Positions 9,174 through 17,233 of a stretch of 59,645 bases of DNA are shown here, piece after piece. Origin of the DNA: Gemmatimonadota bacterium (GTDB taxonomy: Bacteria; Gemmatimonadota; Gemmatimonadetes; Longimicrobiales; Gaopeijiaceae). The stretch spans positions 1 to 59,645 of the forward strand of contig PWLA01000005.1 in NCBI GenBank assembly GCA_003559555.1, read 5' to 3'. The position numbers were made by a program, and so were the translations under genes. The notes beneath the pieces were generated by a model that was not told where the DNA came from, did not search any database, and saw nothing but the letters and a program-made list of their open reading frames with translations. Every line of letters begins with the position of its first letter. The stretch's first letter is position 1.

Positions 9174-9586
9174 TCGCTTCCGCTGCGTCGGGTGAAGGGG
9201 TTCGGTCTGGAGTCGATCAGAAGGGTCAAGAGCAGGTATCCTGCCACGACGCCCAGGGTGTTGGCCACCCAGTCGCCCACCTCCGGCGTGCGACCGGGCA
9301 CGAAGCTCTGGTGGAACTCGTCCAGGGCGCCGTAGAGGCTACCCAGGGCCATCATGGCCAGGTGGGGAGGATTTCGGCGCCCCACCGCCCGGGCCCAGGC
9401 CAGGGCCGCGCCCATGACGGTGTAGAGGCCGAAGTGGATCACCTTGTCCGAGAGGACAGTCAGGGGCTCCAGGGGTGCCGGCACCGCCGTGAGCCGGCTG
9501 AGCCCGGCCAGGACGAGGACCCAGATCAGCACCGGACCCCAGGCCACAAGCTCCCGGCTCACCCCCGGCTCCGGAGGATCCTGCAC
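9170..9586 (-). CDS. VanZ-like membrane protein
   Basis: The protein has 138 residues and about four transmembrane helices. It matches the VanZ-like family through the pattern DKVIHFGLY, ALDEFHQSFVPGR and DWVANTLGVVAG. The family is named after the teicoplanin-resistance accessory protein VanZ, but most members are of unknown function in envelope biology. It is the first gene of the aspS operon. Nothing here suggests a resistance cluster. Confidence 0.82.
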   Translation of the reverse strand: MQDPPEPGVSRELVAWGPVLIWVLVLAGLSRLTAVPAPLEPLTVLSDKVIHFGLYTVMGAALAWARAVGRRNPPHLAMMALGSLYGALDEFHQSFVPGRTPEVGDWVANTLGVVAGYLLLTLLIDSRPNPFTRRSGSE

Positions 9587-9685
9587 ATCAGATTGGCCGT
9601 CTGGGGCATGGGGCGAGAGACGTGAGGGTCGTGGCGGAGGCCGAGTTTGGCGACTTCAGCCTCCATGGAACCCGGAAACGGCGCT

Positions 9686-9714
9686 AAGTTAATGGTAGTG
9701 CGGGGGCCGCTCAA
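9686..9714 (-). promoter_or_regulatory. Candidate promoter for the vanZ-aspS-phoH-pgpH-ybeY-ubiB operon
   Basis: On the minus strand TTGAGC (9714-9709) precedes TAACTT (9691-9686) with 17 bases between. It lies about 100 bases upstream of the vanZ-like start in the 213-base divergent gap with rlmN. The match is moderate (4/6 and 3/6). I could not assign a convincing promoter to rlmN in the same gap. Confidence 0.35.
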
Positions 9715-9799
9715 CCGAAGACGGCACAATGGCGGACCCCGTCCGGGCAGGCGTCCCTTGCCTGCCCCCCTGTTCAGCGACCCGCACCGGCACCGATAG

Positions 9800-10876
9800 A
9801 TGAGCGAAACCGACTCCCGACCTGACCTCCTGGGAATGACCCCGGGAGAGCTGGACACACGTCTCTCTCAGCACATGGCGGGCCGCGGCGAGCCCGATTA
9901 CCGGGTGAGCCAGGTGCGTCGCTGGATCTACGAGCACCTGGCCGCCTCCTTCCACGAGATGACCAACCTCCCCGTGGAGGAGCGGACGGCGCTGGACGAG
10001 GCCTTCCGCATCACCGAGCCGGAGCCCGACACCGTCTCCCGTTCATCTGACGGCACGGTCAAGCACCTCTGGAAGATGGACGACGGGGAGCTCATCGAAT
10101 CGGTCCTGATCCCCACCAGCGACCGGCTCACACTGTGCCTTTCGTCGCAAGCCGGATGCCCCATGGCGTGCACCTTCTGCGCCACCGGGTGGGGCGGGTT
10201 CGCCCGCCAGCTCACCGCCGGGGAGATCGTGGCCCAGTACCGGTCGTCGCTCCGGTGGGCCCGGGACCACGACTACGGCTCCATCACCAACGTGGTCTTC
10301 ATGGGGATGGGCGAGCCACTGGCCAACCGGAAGGCCGTCCACCCCGCGCTCACCGTGCTCAACAGCGGTTTCGAGCTGGGCGCGCGCCGGATCACGGTGT
10401 CCACCGTGGGTGTGGTGCCGGGGATCCGGGAACTGGCGGCCCGTCCCGAGCAGTTCGGGCTGGCCCTCTCGCTCCATTCGCCGGAGGAAGCGTTGCGGGC
10501 GGAGCTGATCCCGCTGGAGAAACGACATCCCCTTCCGGAGCTCATGGACGCCGTGAAGGCGTTTCGCCGGGAGGGAGGCCGGCGGGTCACCTTCGAGTAC
10601 ACCATGATCCGGCATATCAACGACGCCGAGCGGCTGGCCCCGAAGCTGGCCCAGCTGGCCCGGGACGTCCAGGCCTTCGTGAACCTGATCCCCTTCAACC
10701 CCATTCCGTATCAGGACTGGCAGCCGTCCCGGCCCGAGCGAGTGGAGCACTTTCGCCGGGTTCTGGACACGGCAGGGGTCTCGGTGGCGGTCCGGGAGCC
10801 CCGGGGTCGGGACATCGACGCCGCCTGCGGACAGCTCCGGGCCAATGCGCTGGTGGAGCTGAAGGCAGGGAGGTGA
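9800..10876 (+). CDS. rlmN: 23S rRNA (adenine-2503-C2)/tRNA methyltransferase RlmN
   Basis: The protein has 358 residues, of the radical-SAM RlmN/Cfr family. The iron-sulfur motif CPMACTFCATG gives the CxxxCxxC triad, followed by NVVFMGMGEPLANRKAV. The conserved C-terminal cysteine that forms the methyl-transfer intermediate is in DIDAACGQL. RlmN makes m2A at position 2503 of 23S rRNA and at position 37 of some tRNAs. The protein lacks features that would argue for Cfr. It is alone on the plus strand and ends next to the convergent lepB stop. Confidence 0.95.
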   Translation: MSETDSRPDLLGMTPGELDTRLSQHMAGRGEPDYRVSQVRRWIYEHLAASFHEMTNLPVEERTALDEAFRITEPEPDTVSRSSDGTVKHLWKMDDGELIESVLIPTSDRLTLCLSSQAGCPMACTFCATGWGGFARQLTAGEIVAQYRSSLRWARDHDYGSITNVVFMGMGEPLANRKAVHPALTVLNSGFELGARRITVSTVGVVPGIRELAARPEQFGLALSLHSPEEALRAELIPLEKRHPLPELMDAVKAFRREGGRRVTFEYTMIRHINDAERLAPKLAQLARDVQAFVNLIPFNPIPYQDWQPSRPERVEHFRRVLDTAGVSVAVREPRGRDIDAACGQLRANALVELKAGR

Positions 10877-10877
10877 C

Positions 10878-11672
10878 TCACCGGATCCGATTCCCGATCC
10901 GATCCCAGCGGGCCTCCCTGATGAAGCGGAAGGGCGTGGGGGACTGCCGGTCGTAGGAGTAGTAGAAGAAGAGGGCCCGCCCCTCGATCCTCCACCGCTC
11001 GATGAGGCCCCAGTAGCGGGAATCCATGGAGAAATCCCGGTTGTCCCCCAGCATGAAGTAGTGGTCCTCCGGCACCACCAGCGGCCCCCAGTTGTCCCGG
11101 GTGGGCCGGTACTCGCTGGCATCTGCGCTCCCTGCCAGATAACCCCGCTGCCAGGACATCCACGGGTGCTCGTCGTCGCCCCCGGGGTCGTTCCACCGGA
11201 CCCAGGGTTCGTCCTGGGGCTCCCCGTTCACGTAGAGTTGCTTGTCGTGCATCTCCATGGTGTCGCCCGGCATTCCCACCACCCGCTTCACCAGCTTCAT
11301 CCGATCCTCGTGAGCCGGGTCGAAGACCAGCACATCCCAACGCCTGGGCTCGGAATAGCCCGGCGTTCGGGCCTCCGTCCCCGGAATCCGGGTTCCCATG
11401 GCCACCCGGTCCACCATGAGGAAGTCGCCCACCAGGAGGGTGTCTTCCATGGACCCGGAGGTGATCACGAAGGTCTGGACCAGGAAGGTGCGAATGATCA
11501 CCAGGAGGACCAGGGTGATGACGATGGACTTGACCCACTCCATCGCCTCGCTTCGGCCAGCTCCGTTCTTTTGTCCCCTCCTGGACCCTCTGTCCCGTTC
11601 GGCCCGCCTGCGCCGTCGGGCCTCCCGATCCTTTCGGCTGCCCCCTCGATTGTTTTGCTTTCCTCTCGACAC
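10878..11672 (-). CDS. lepB: Signal peptidase I
   Basis: With the GTG start at 11672 the protein has 264 residues. A very basic N-terminal segment (RRRRRAERDRGSRRGQK) precedes one transmembrane helix (about 45-65). The catalytic serine is in ITSGSMEDTL and the lysine base in KLVKRVVGMPGD, and the family box GDNRDFSMDSRYWG is intact. It removes signal peptides from exported proteins on the outer face of the cytoplasmic membrane. The frame stays open to 11747, but that start would overlap the upstream gene by 43 bases. The GTG has a strong GGAGG eight bases upstream. It is the last gene of the panB-panC-yqeK-LytR_C cluster. Confidence 0.94.
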   Translation of the reverse strand: MSRGKQNNRGGSRKDREARRRRRAERDRGSRRGQKNGAGRSEAMEWVKSIVITLVLLVIIRTFLVQTFVITSGSMEDTLLVGDFLMVDRVAMGTRIPGTEARTPGYSEPRRWDVLVFDPAHEDRMKLVKRVVGMPGDTMEMHDKQLYVNGEPQDEPWVRWNDPGGDDEHPWMSWQRGYLAGSADASEYRPTRDNWGPLVVPEDHYFMLGDNRDFSMDSRYWGLIERWRIEGRALFFYYSYDRQSPTPFRFIREARWDRIGNRIR

Positions 11673-11680
11673 GTCGTTCC

Positions 11681-11685
11681 CCTCC
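11681..11685 (-). promoter_or_regulatory. Ribosome binding site that decides the lepB start
   Basis: GGAGG lies eight bases before the GTG at 11672. No comparable site precedes the longer in-frame start at 11747. Confidence 0.6.
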
Positions 11686-11704
11686 GGGGATTCAGCGTTG
11701 GTTT

Positions 11705-12241
11705 TCAGGTGCCGTCGCGGCCTTCCAGGAACTGACGGAGATCCCACCAGGGGACCCCCTTCTCCACCCCATCCTCATCCGACGAATCCGCCTCGTCCAG
11801 GGTTTCGCCGGGCCAGTCCGCTCCCAGGATCACCGTGACATCCACGAACCGTGTGGAGTCGGGGGCCGTCTCGACCCGGGTGACGCCCAGGCGGCCGGCC
11901 ACCGCCCGGGCCGCGCCTGCCGGCCCGGTTCGGGACAGGACCACCGTCGTCTCCTGATCGAAGCTGGCCGCATTTCCGTAGTACACCACATCGAAGCCCT
12001 CCTCCCGGAGGTGGTCCCGGGCCCGGGCCGCCAGACCCGCCACTCCGGCGCCATTCAGGACCTCCACACGGATCCGGTCCCAGGTGGCCGGAGGCTCCAT
12101 GGGGGGGTCACCCTCCAGAGCCGGCACCGACCCGGCGCCCACGTCCTCGTCGAAGAGGTAGGCGCCCACGGCCAGCCCCCCCACCAGGAGGATCGCCCCC
12201 GCGGCGATCCAGATCCCGGAGCGCACCCCACGCCTAGCCAC
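11705..12241 (-). CDS. LytR C-terminal-domain membrane protein
   Basis: The protein has 178 residues from the GTG at 12241, which has GGAGG six bases upstream; the frame extends to 12364 but those codons lie inside the yqeK-like gene. One transmembrane helix (about 8-30) is followed by an extracytoplasmic LytR_C domain (DRIRVEVLNGAGVAGLAARA, then LREEGFDVVYYGNA, and VTVILGADW). LytR_C domains occur alone or attached to LytR-CpsA-Psr cell-wall ligases and are thought to bind cell-wall or peptide ligands; the precise role is unknown. A yqeK-LytR_C pair, often with rsfS, is conserved in several phyla, and this fits. The C-terminus is an acidic tail. Confidence 0.8.
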   Translation of the reverse strand: MARRGVRSGIWIAAGAILLVGGLAVGAYLFDEDVGAGSVPALEGDPPMEPPATWDRIRVEVLNGAGVAGLAARARDHLREEGFDVVYYGNAASFDQETTVVLSRTGPAGAARAVAGRLGVTRVETAPDSTRFVDVTVILGADWPGETLDEADSSDEDGVEKGVPWWDLRQFLEGRDGT

Positions 12242-12824
12242 CACGGACCTCCTCCACCAGAACGTTCCAGAACGCCACCGTCTCGGGCCGGAGGGATCGA
12301 TCCGCCTCGAGCGAATGGCTGATCCGGGCCCGTAGAACGGCCCGAACCACGTCGCTTCGGTCATCCGGCATCCGGTCCCGGAGCGATCGGCGCCACGCGT
12401 CGTCCAGCGAGCGCCCCGGATCCAGGAAGTCGGCGGCGAAGAGCGAACGCCCCAGCTCGGCCAGGTCCGGGTGGCCCAGGGTGTGGAAGGCCACCGCGTC
12501 CAGGAGCTCCTCGTCCCCCACCCCCTCCACCTCCCGGAGACGCCGGGCGGCTACGGGACCGTGGAGGAGGGGGCCGTCCAGCTCTCTCAGCTCGGCGGGA
12601 GCCTCAGCCCGAAGTGCGTCCGGAGGGGCGTCCCGGAGGACGTCGTGGAGGAAGGCGCCGGCCCGCCAGCGGCTCACCTCTCCGGACTCCAGGCCCAACG
12701 TCCGGGCCCAGTGCTCCATGAGATCGGCCACCCGGGCCATGTGTGCCCGGCGGGCCTCACCGGCCTGGGCCCACGACGGGAACTCACCCCGGGCCGCAGC
12801 CGCCACGGCGGGATGCAGCCTCAC
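12234..12824 (-). CDS. yqeK: YqeK-like HD-domain hydrolase
   Basis: The protein has 196 residues from the GTG at 12824, whose GTGA overlaps the panC stop. It has the YqeK pattern: an early metal histidine in RRAHMARVADLMEHWA, AFLHDVLRD for the HD pair, LLHGPVAARRL, VAFHTLGHPDL and FAADFLDPGR. YqeK enzymes split diadenosine tetraphosphate symmetrically into two ADP and influence stress physiology. The usual partners nadD and rsfS are absent here; instead it follows panC and precedes the LytR_C gene. The open frame extends far upstream inside panC, but those codons lack family similarity. Confidence 0.85.
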   Translation of the reverse strand: MRLHPAVAAAARGEFPSWAQAGEARRAHMARVADLMEHWARTLGLESGEVSRWRAGAFLHDVLRDAPPDALRAEAPAELRELDGPLLHGPVAARRLREVEGVGDEELLDAVAFHTLGHPDLAELGRSLFAADFLDPGRSLDDAWRRSLRDRMPDDRSDVVRAVLRARISHSLEADRSLRPETVAFWNVLVEEVRGG

Positions 12825-13738
12825 CCCTCCCCTCCCTCGGACCGGGCGGCCCCCAGGATCAGGTTGTCGATGAGTCGAGTGCTTCCGCAGTGGGCGGCCA
12901 CCGCCAGCACCGATCCCTCCCGGGCCTCCTCCAGGGGCTCCAGCGTCTCCGGATCCACCAGCTCCAGGTACTGGGGACGAAGGAGCGGATGGGCATCCAG
13001 CACGGCCCGGGCCCGATCCAGAAGCTGCTCCGGCCTCCCTTCCCCCTGCCGAAATGCGGCGTCGGCCGCCTTCAGGGCCTGGTGCAGCCCCACCGCCTGG
13101 GCCCGCTCCTGGGCGCTCAGGTACGCGTTCCGGGAACTCATGGCCAATCCGTCCGGCTCCCGGACCAGGGGACCCACCTGGATCTCCACCGGGAGGTTCA
13201 GGTCCTGGACCATCCGCCGGATCAGGACGGCCTGCTGGTAATCCTTGCGCCCGAAGACCGCCACCTGGGGGCGCAGCAACCCGAAGAGCTTGGCCACCAC
13301 CGTGACCACGCCGTGAAAATGCCCGGGCCGGTACTGGCCGCACAGCCTCGTCGCCAGCGAGCCCGGGTCTACCGTCACCACCGGTTCGCCCCCGGGATAC
13401 ATCTCCTCCCGGGGTGGAGCAAAGACCAGGCCCACGCCCCGTTCCATGGCCAGCTTCACGTCCCGCTCCATGTCCCGGGGATACCGGTCCAGATCTTCGC
13501 CCTCACCGAACTGCAGGGGGTTCACGAAGATGGAGAGGGCCACCACGTCGGCGTGTTGGCGGGCCACATCCACCAGCGAGAGGTGCCCCTCGTGCAGATA
13601 GCCCATGGTGGGGACCAGGGCCAACCTCAGCTCCCGGGCCTGGATCTCCTCCAGCGCCTTCTCCAGCGACCGGAGGCTGCGGGCCACGGTGAAGCCGGGC
13701 CTGAAGGTGATCTTGATGGGCTGGGACCCGGAACTCAC
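12821..13738 (-). CDS. panC: Pantoate--beta-alanine ligase
   Basis: The protein has 305 residues. It has the nucleotidyltransferase HIGH-like motif in VPTMGYLHEGHLSLV, FVNPLQFGEGEDLDRYPRD, GRKDYQQAVLIRRMVQDLN and MSSRNAYLS. It joins pantoate to beta-alanine with ATP to give pantothenate, the last step of vitamin B5 synthesis in the cytoplasm. It starts at a GTG overlapping the panB stop by GTGA. panB and panC side by side give two of the pathway enzymes; panD and panE are not in the window. Confidence 0.96.
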   Translation of the reverse strand: MSSGSQPIKITFRPGFTVARSLRSLEKALEEIQARELRLALVPTMGYLHEGHLSLVDVARQHADVVALSIFVNPLQFGEGEDLDRYPRDMERDVKLAMERGVGLVFAPPREEMYPGGEPVVTVDPGSLATRLCGQYRPGHFHGVVTVVAKLFGLLRPQVAVFGRKDYQQAVLIRRMVQDLNLPVEIQVGPLVREPDGLAMSSRNAYLSAQERAQAVGLHQALKAADAAFRQGEGRPEQLLDRARAVLDAHPLLRPQYLELVDPETLEPLEEAREGSVLAVAAHCGSTRLIDNLILGAARSEGGEG

Positions 13739-14574
13739 CCGTCCTCCCCGAAGGTATGCTCCGGTGCGGGGAAGCGCCGACCCCGGACCTCCTCCACGTA
13801 CATCCGGACCCCGGCCCGTGCTCCCTCGCCCAACTCGGCGAACCGCTTCAGGAATCGGGGCTCGAAGCCCGGGTTCAGCCCCAGCGCATCGGGAAGGACC
13901 AGAACCTGCCCGTCGCAGTCCGGACCTGCACCGATCCCGATGGTGGGGATCTCCAGCTCCCCGGTGACCTCCCGAGCCAGCTCCCCCGGGACCAGTTCCA
14001 GAACCAGCGCGAAGCAGCCGGCATCCTGCAGAGCCTCGGCCTGCCGCCGGAGCCGGCCAGCGTCATCCGGCTGCCTTCCCTGCACCCGGTAACCTCCCAG
14101 GGCGTGCACCGACTGAGGCGTGAGGCCAAGGTGGCCCATGACGGGGATGCCGGCGGCCACCAGGCGGCGGATGGTCTCGCAGATCTCCGGGTCGCCTCCC
14201 TCCAGCTTCACCGCCTGGACGCCCGCCTCCTTCATGGCCCGCCCGGCGTTCTCAAGCGCATCTTCGGTGGAGACCTGGTACGACAGAAAGGGAAGGTCCA
14301 GGACCACGAAGGTGTGGGGCGCCCCCCGGACCACCGCCCGACCGTGGTGGAGCATCTCGTCCATGGTCACCGGGAGGGTGGAGTCGTAGCCCAGGACCAC
14401 CTGGCCCAGCGAGTCGCCCACCAGGAGCATGTCCACCCCCTCGGCCTCCAGGAGGCGGGCAAAGAGGACGTCGTAGCAGGTGAGGACGGCGATGGGTTCC
14501 CCGCGCTGCTTCATGGCCACGAAATCCCGCACCGTGGGCCGACGAGGGCGGGGTGAGCTTGAGGGTTCGGACAC
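13735..14574 (-). CDS. panB: 3-methyl-2-oxobutanoate hydroxymethyltransferase
   Basis: From the GTG at 14574 the protein has 279 residues, near the normal 260-280. It has VLTCYDVLFARLLEAEGVD, MLLVGDSLGQVVLGYDSTLPV, MGHLGLTPQSVH and IGIGAGPDCDGQVLV, all diagnostic of PanB. The enzyme adds a hydroxymethyl group from methylene-tetrahydrofolate to alpha-ketoisovalerate, the first committed step to pantothenate. The frame is open as far as 15096, but that part overlaps the divergent NFACT gene and lies upstream of a strong promoter, so the short form is preferred. Confidence 0.94.
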   Translation of the reverse strand: MSEPSSSPRPRRPTVRDFVAMKQRGEPIAVLTCYDVLFARLLEAEGVDMLLVGDSLGQVVLGYDSTLPVTMDEMLHHGRAVVRGAPHTFVVLDLPFLSYQVSTEDALENAGRAMKEAGVQAVKLEGGDPEICETIRRLVAAGIPVMGHLGLTPQSVHALGGYRVQGRQPDDAGRLRRQAEALQDAGCFALVLELVPGELAREVTGELEIPTIGIGAGPDCDGQVLVLPDALGLNPGFEPRFLKRFAELGEGARAGVRMYVEEVRGRRFPAPEHTFGEDG

Positions 14575-14617
14575 GAGCTTTCCAGGTGGGATCGGGAAGA
14601 GGTCTCCGGGACGCCGG

Positions 14618-14646
14618 AGGATAGACGCACCCTGGAAACGTGTCAA
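14618..14646 (-). promoter_or_regulatory. Promoter of the panB-panC-yqeK-LytR_C-lepB operon
   Basis: On the minus strand a perfect TTGACA (14646-14641) is followed after 17 bases by TATCCT (14623-14618). Transcription would start near 14611, 37 bases before the chosen panB GTG. This excludes the longer panB reading. Confidence 0.65.
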
Positions 14647-14719
14647 ACCGTCGGGCCCGCCGCCAGGGGGGCCGAGGACCGGCTCGAACACCCTCCCGGC
14701 CCCGGGGTTACTTCCCACC

Positions 14720-16363
14720 ATGTCCATGCGCTGGGATCCCCTCATTGCCGCCGACCTGGCCCGGGAGCTGGAAGATCGGTTCCATCGGGCCCGCCTCCGG
14801 GCCTTCCACCTGGACGGAAGCGCCCGCCGGGTCCTCCTCTTCTTCCGCGAGCTGACCCTGGCGCTTGAGCTCCATCCCACCGCCGGCTGGCTCACCCGGC
14901 TCCCGGCCGCCGATCCCCTCCCCGACTCCCTTTCCCTGGCCAGCCGCCTCATCCAGGTCCGGGCCCTCCCGGACGAGAGCGCCCTCGTCTTCAGCCTCCA
15001 GCGGGTCCGGGGTCGGGACGAAGGGGTGGAGCTGGTGGCGGAATGGATCGGGAACCGGTGGAATGCGGCGGTGGTGGGGTACCGGAGTCGGGTCATCCGT
15101 CACGTCCTGGTTTCCCGGGAGGAGAGGGAGCGCTCGCTGACCGTCGGCGCGCCCTATGAGCCTCCGCCCTCCACCGGCCGGGAGGGGGCGGGGGACGCCG
15201 GGCTCTCCCGGGAACGCTGGCAAGAGATCGTGGAAGAGGCCGGGAGCGAGCCCGAAGAACGGCGCCGAGCCCTCCTCCGTACCGTGGCCTACACCTCCTC
15301 TCTGAATGTGGAGGGCCTCCTGGGAGACGACGGATGGCACCGCTGGCGAGAGCTGATGGATGCGTCGCGCTGGGGCGCCTGGCTGCTGGAGACCTCCCGG
15401 GGCCTGCAGCCGTATCCACTCCCGCTGGACGACGGGGGGGGCTCGGGGCCGGCCACCCGAACGGAGAGTCTTCTGGAGGCCATGGTCCAGGCCCGGTCGG
15501 CCGCCACCGACGAGCCCGCCCGGCTCCTTCTCCTGCCGGGCCGACTGGTGGAGCGGGCCCGGGACCGGCTCCGTCGGGCCGAGGGAAAGGCCCGGGGGAT
15601 GCAGCGGCAGCTGGACCAGGCCCGGGACCCCGAGCCCATCCGGGCCCTGGGCGATCTCATTCTGGCCCGCTACGGCCAGATCCCCCAGGGCGCCGAGACG
15701 GCCACCCTCACCGACTTCGAGGGCTCCCCGGTGGAGGTGGAGCTGGACCCCACCCTTCCTCCCCACGAGAACGCCGCCCGGTATTACGACGAGGCGGCCC
15801 GGATCGAGCGGGCCCGGACCGAGCTGCCGAGCCGCATCGAGCGGGCCCGGGCCGAGGCGGCCCGCTGGCGAACGATCGTGGAGGGGCTCGGAAGCGGCGA
15901 GGTGGATCCCGGAGAGGTGGCCCGTCGGCTGGGACCCAAAACCGGGGGCCGCCCCGGTACGGGCTCGGAGGGACCGACCCTCCCCTACCGACGCTTCCGG
16001 AGCTCCGGCGGGCTGGAGATCCGGGTGGGACGGGGGGCCCGAAAGAACGACGACCTCACCTTCCGCCACTCCTCACCCGACGACATCTGGCTCCACACCC
16101 GACAGGCCGCCGGCGCCCACGTGATCCTCCGCTGGAACCAGGACGACAACCCCCCTCGCCGGGACCTGGTGGAGGCGGCCACCCTGGCGGCGCTGAACTC
16201 GGAGGCCCGGCACTCCGGGAGCGTCCCGGTGGACTGGACCCGCCGCAAGTACGTGAGGAAGCCCCGGAAGGCACCGCCCGGCGCCGTGGTCCCGGACCGG
16301 ATCGAGACCCTCTTCGTGGAACCCGATCCGGAGGTGGCCGAACGCCTCAAGGAGAGCGACTGA
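14720..16363 (+). CDS. NFACT-family (RqcH/Rqc2-like) protein
   Basis: From the ATG at 14720 the protein has 547 residues. The N-terminal NFACT-N-like region (1-130) is followed by a helix-hairpin and coiled-coil middle (about 160-410, many RARAEAARW-type heptads) and a well-kept C-terminal NFACT-R domain (about 430-540: VGRGARKNDDLTFRHSSPDD, then WLHTRQAAGAHVILR and KYVRKPRKAPPGAVV). Bacterial RqcH binds split 50S subunits and adds alanine tails to stalled nascent chains. The usual Asp-Arg pair in NFACT-N that recruits Ala-tRNA is not obvious here; the matching place reads PDESALVF. Tailing activity is therefore uncertain. Longer starts overlap panB and are rejected. The gene may be leaderless: TTACTT lies six bases before the ATG. 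Confidence 0.82.
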   Translation: MSMRWDPLIAADLARELEDRFHRARLRAFHLDGSARRVLLFFRELTLALELHPTAGWLTRLPAADPLPDSLSLASRLIQVRALPDESALVFSLQRVRGRDEGVELVAEWIGNRWNAAVVGYRSRVIRHVLVSREERERSLTVGAPYEPPPSTGREGAGDAGLSRERWQEIVEEAGSEPEERRRALLRTVAYTSSLNVEGLLGDDGWHRWRELMDASRWGAWLLETSRGLQPYPLPLDDGGGSGPATRTESLLEAMVQARSAATDEPARLLLLPGRLVERARDRLRRAEGKARGMQRQLDQARDPEPIRALGDLILARYGQIPQGAETATLTDFEGSPVEVELDPTLPPHENAARYYDEAARIERARTELPSRIERARAEAARWRTIVEGLGSGEVDPGEVARRLGPKTGGRPGTGSEGPTLPYRRFRSSGGLEIRVGRGARKNDDLTFRHSSPDDIWLHTRQAAGAHVILRWNQDDNPPRRDLVEAATLAALNSEARHSGSVPVDWTRRKYVRKPRKAPPGAVVPDRIETLFVEPDPEVAERLKESD

Positions 16364-16367
16364 GCGG

Positions 16368-16381
16368 CGCCGGATCCGGCG
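16368..16381. terminator. Perfect palindrome between convergent NFACT and trpA genes
   Basis: CGCCGGATCCGGCG is a perfect 14-base palindrome right after the NFACT stop. A second small hairpin (GGGAG-CTA-CTCCC, 16389-16401) is centred on the trpA stop codon. Together they could end transcription from both sides, though there is no U tract. Confidence 0.35.
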
Positions 16382-16393
16382 ATGAGTCGGGAG

Positions 16394-17215
16394 CTACTCC
16401 CGCTGGTCCATGGCCTGACGCAACGAGCGGAGGAAGGCGCCTCCGGCTTCCACACCACCGGTCTCCACCGCCTCCACCAGCGCGCTTCCCACCACCACGC
16501 CGTCGGCCAGCTTTGCCACCAGCGCCGCCTGCTCCGGGGTGGAGATTCCGAAGCCCACCGCCAGCGGGAGCGAGACGTGCTCCCGGATCGCCTCCACCTC
16601 CCGGGCCAGCTCGGTGCGCAGTTCGGTGCGGGCGCCGGTGACGCCCGTGCGGGAAATGTAGTAGAGGAACCCGCTCCCACTCTCCCCGACCCGGGGGATC
16701 CGGGCGGGGGTGGTGGTGGGCGCCAGAAGCCGGATCAGGTCCAGGCCCCCACGGCGTACGGCGGCCTCCAGCTCCGGATCGGCGCCCACGGGAAGATCGG
16801 TGATCAGGAGCCCCTGGGCGCCTGCGTCCCGGGCCGCCTCCACGAACCGGTCCATCCCGTAGCGATGGATGGGGTTGAGGTAGGTGAAGAGAACCACCGG
16901 GGTGTCGTGGTCTTCCCTGAACTGCCGGAGGAGGGCCAGCGCGCCCTCCGCCGTCATCCCCCTCTCCAGCGCCTGGAAGGAGGCCCGCTGGATGGTGGGA
17001 CCGTCGGCCAGCGGATCGGAGAAGGGGATCCCCAGCTCGATGACGTCGGCGCCGGCGTCGGCTGCCTGGCGCAAGAGGGCCAGGGAGGTCTCGGCGTCGG
17101 GAAAGCCCGCGCAGATGTAGGGGATCAGGGCGGCCCGGCCCGCCTCATGCCGCCGTCGGAAAACGTCGGCGATGGTGGGGAGGTGGGTGGACGGAGGCGA
17201 GGCGGATTCGGTCAT
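16394..17215 (-). CDS. trpA: Tryptophan synthase alpha chain
   Basis: The protein has 273 residues, of normal length. The catalytic Glu and Asp are in ELGIPFSDPLADGPTIQ, followed by TYLNPIHRYG, LLITDLPVGAD, YYISRTGVTGAR and VGFGISTPEQA. It cleaves indole-3-glycerol phosphate and passes indole to TrpB. In most genomes trpB and trpA are adjacent or overlap because the proteins form a complex. Here trpA lies behind the HD-GYP gene, more than 3 kb from trpB on the same strand, 18 bases after the HD-GYP stop region. Confidence 0.97.
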   Translation of the reverse strand: MTESASPPSTHLPTIADVFRRRHEAGRAALIPYICAGFPDAETSLALLRQAADAGADVIELGIPFSDPLADGPTIQRASFQALERGMTAEGALALLRQFREDHDTPVVLFTYLNPIHRYGMDRFVEAARDAGAQGLLITDLPVGADPELEAAVRRGGLDLIRLLAPTTTPARIPRVGESGSGFLYYISRTGVTGARTELRTELAREVEAIREHVSLPLAVGFGISTPEQAALVAKLADGVVVGSALVEAVETGGVEAGGAFLRSLRQAMDQRE

Positions 17216-17233
17216 GGATGATGGACTGGGGGG

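Noticed and set aside
11673-11747. Upstream extension of lepB
   Set aside because: It would overlap the LytR_C gene by 43 bases and has no ribosome site, whereas GTG 11672 has GGAGG at ideal distance.
15985-16680. Minus-strand frame spanning the NFACT and trpA 3' ends
   Set aside because: Arg/Ser/Trp-rich shadow translation with no family similarity; both true genes explain the DNA.
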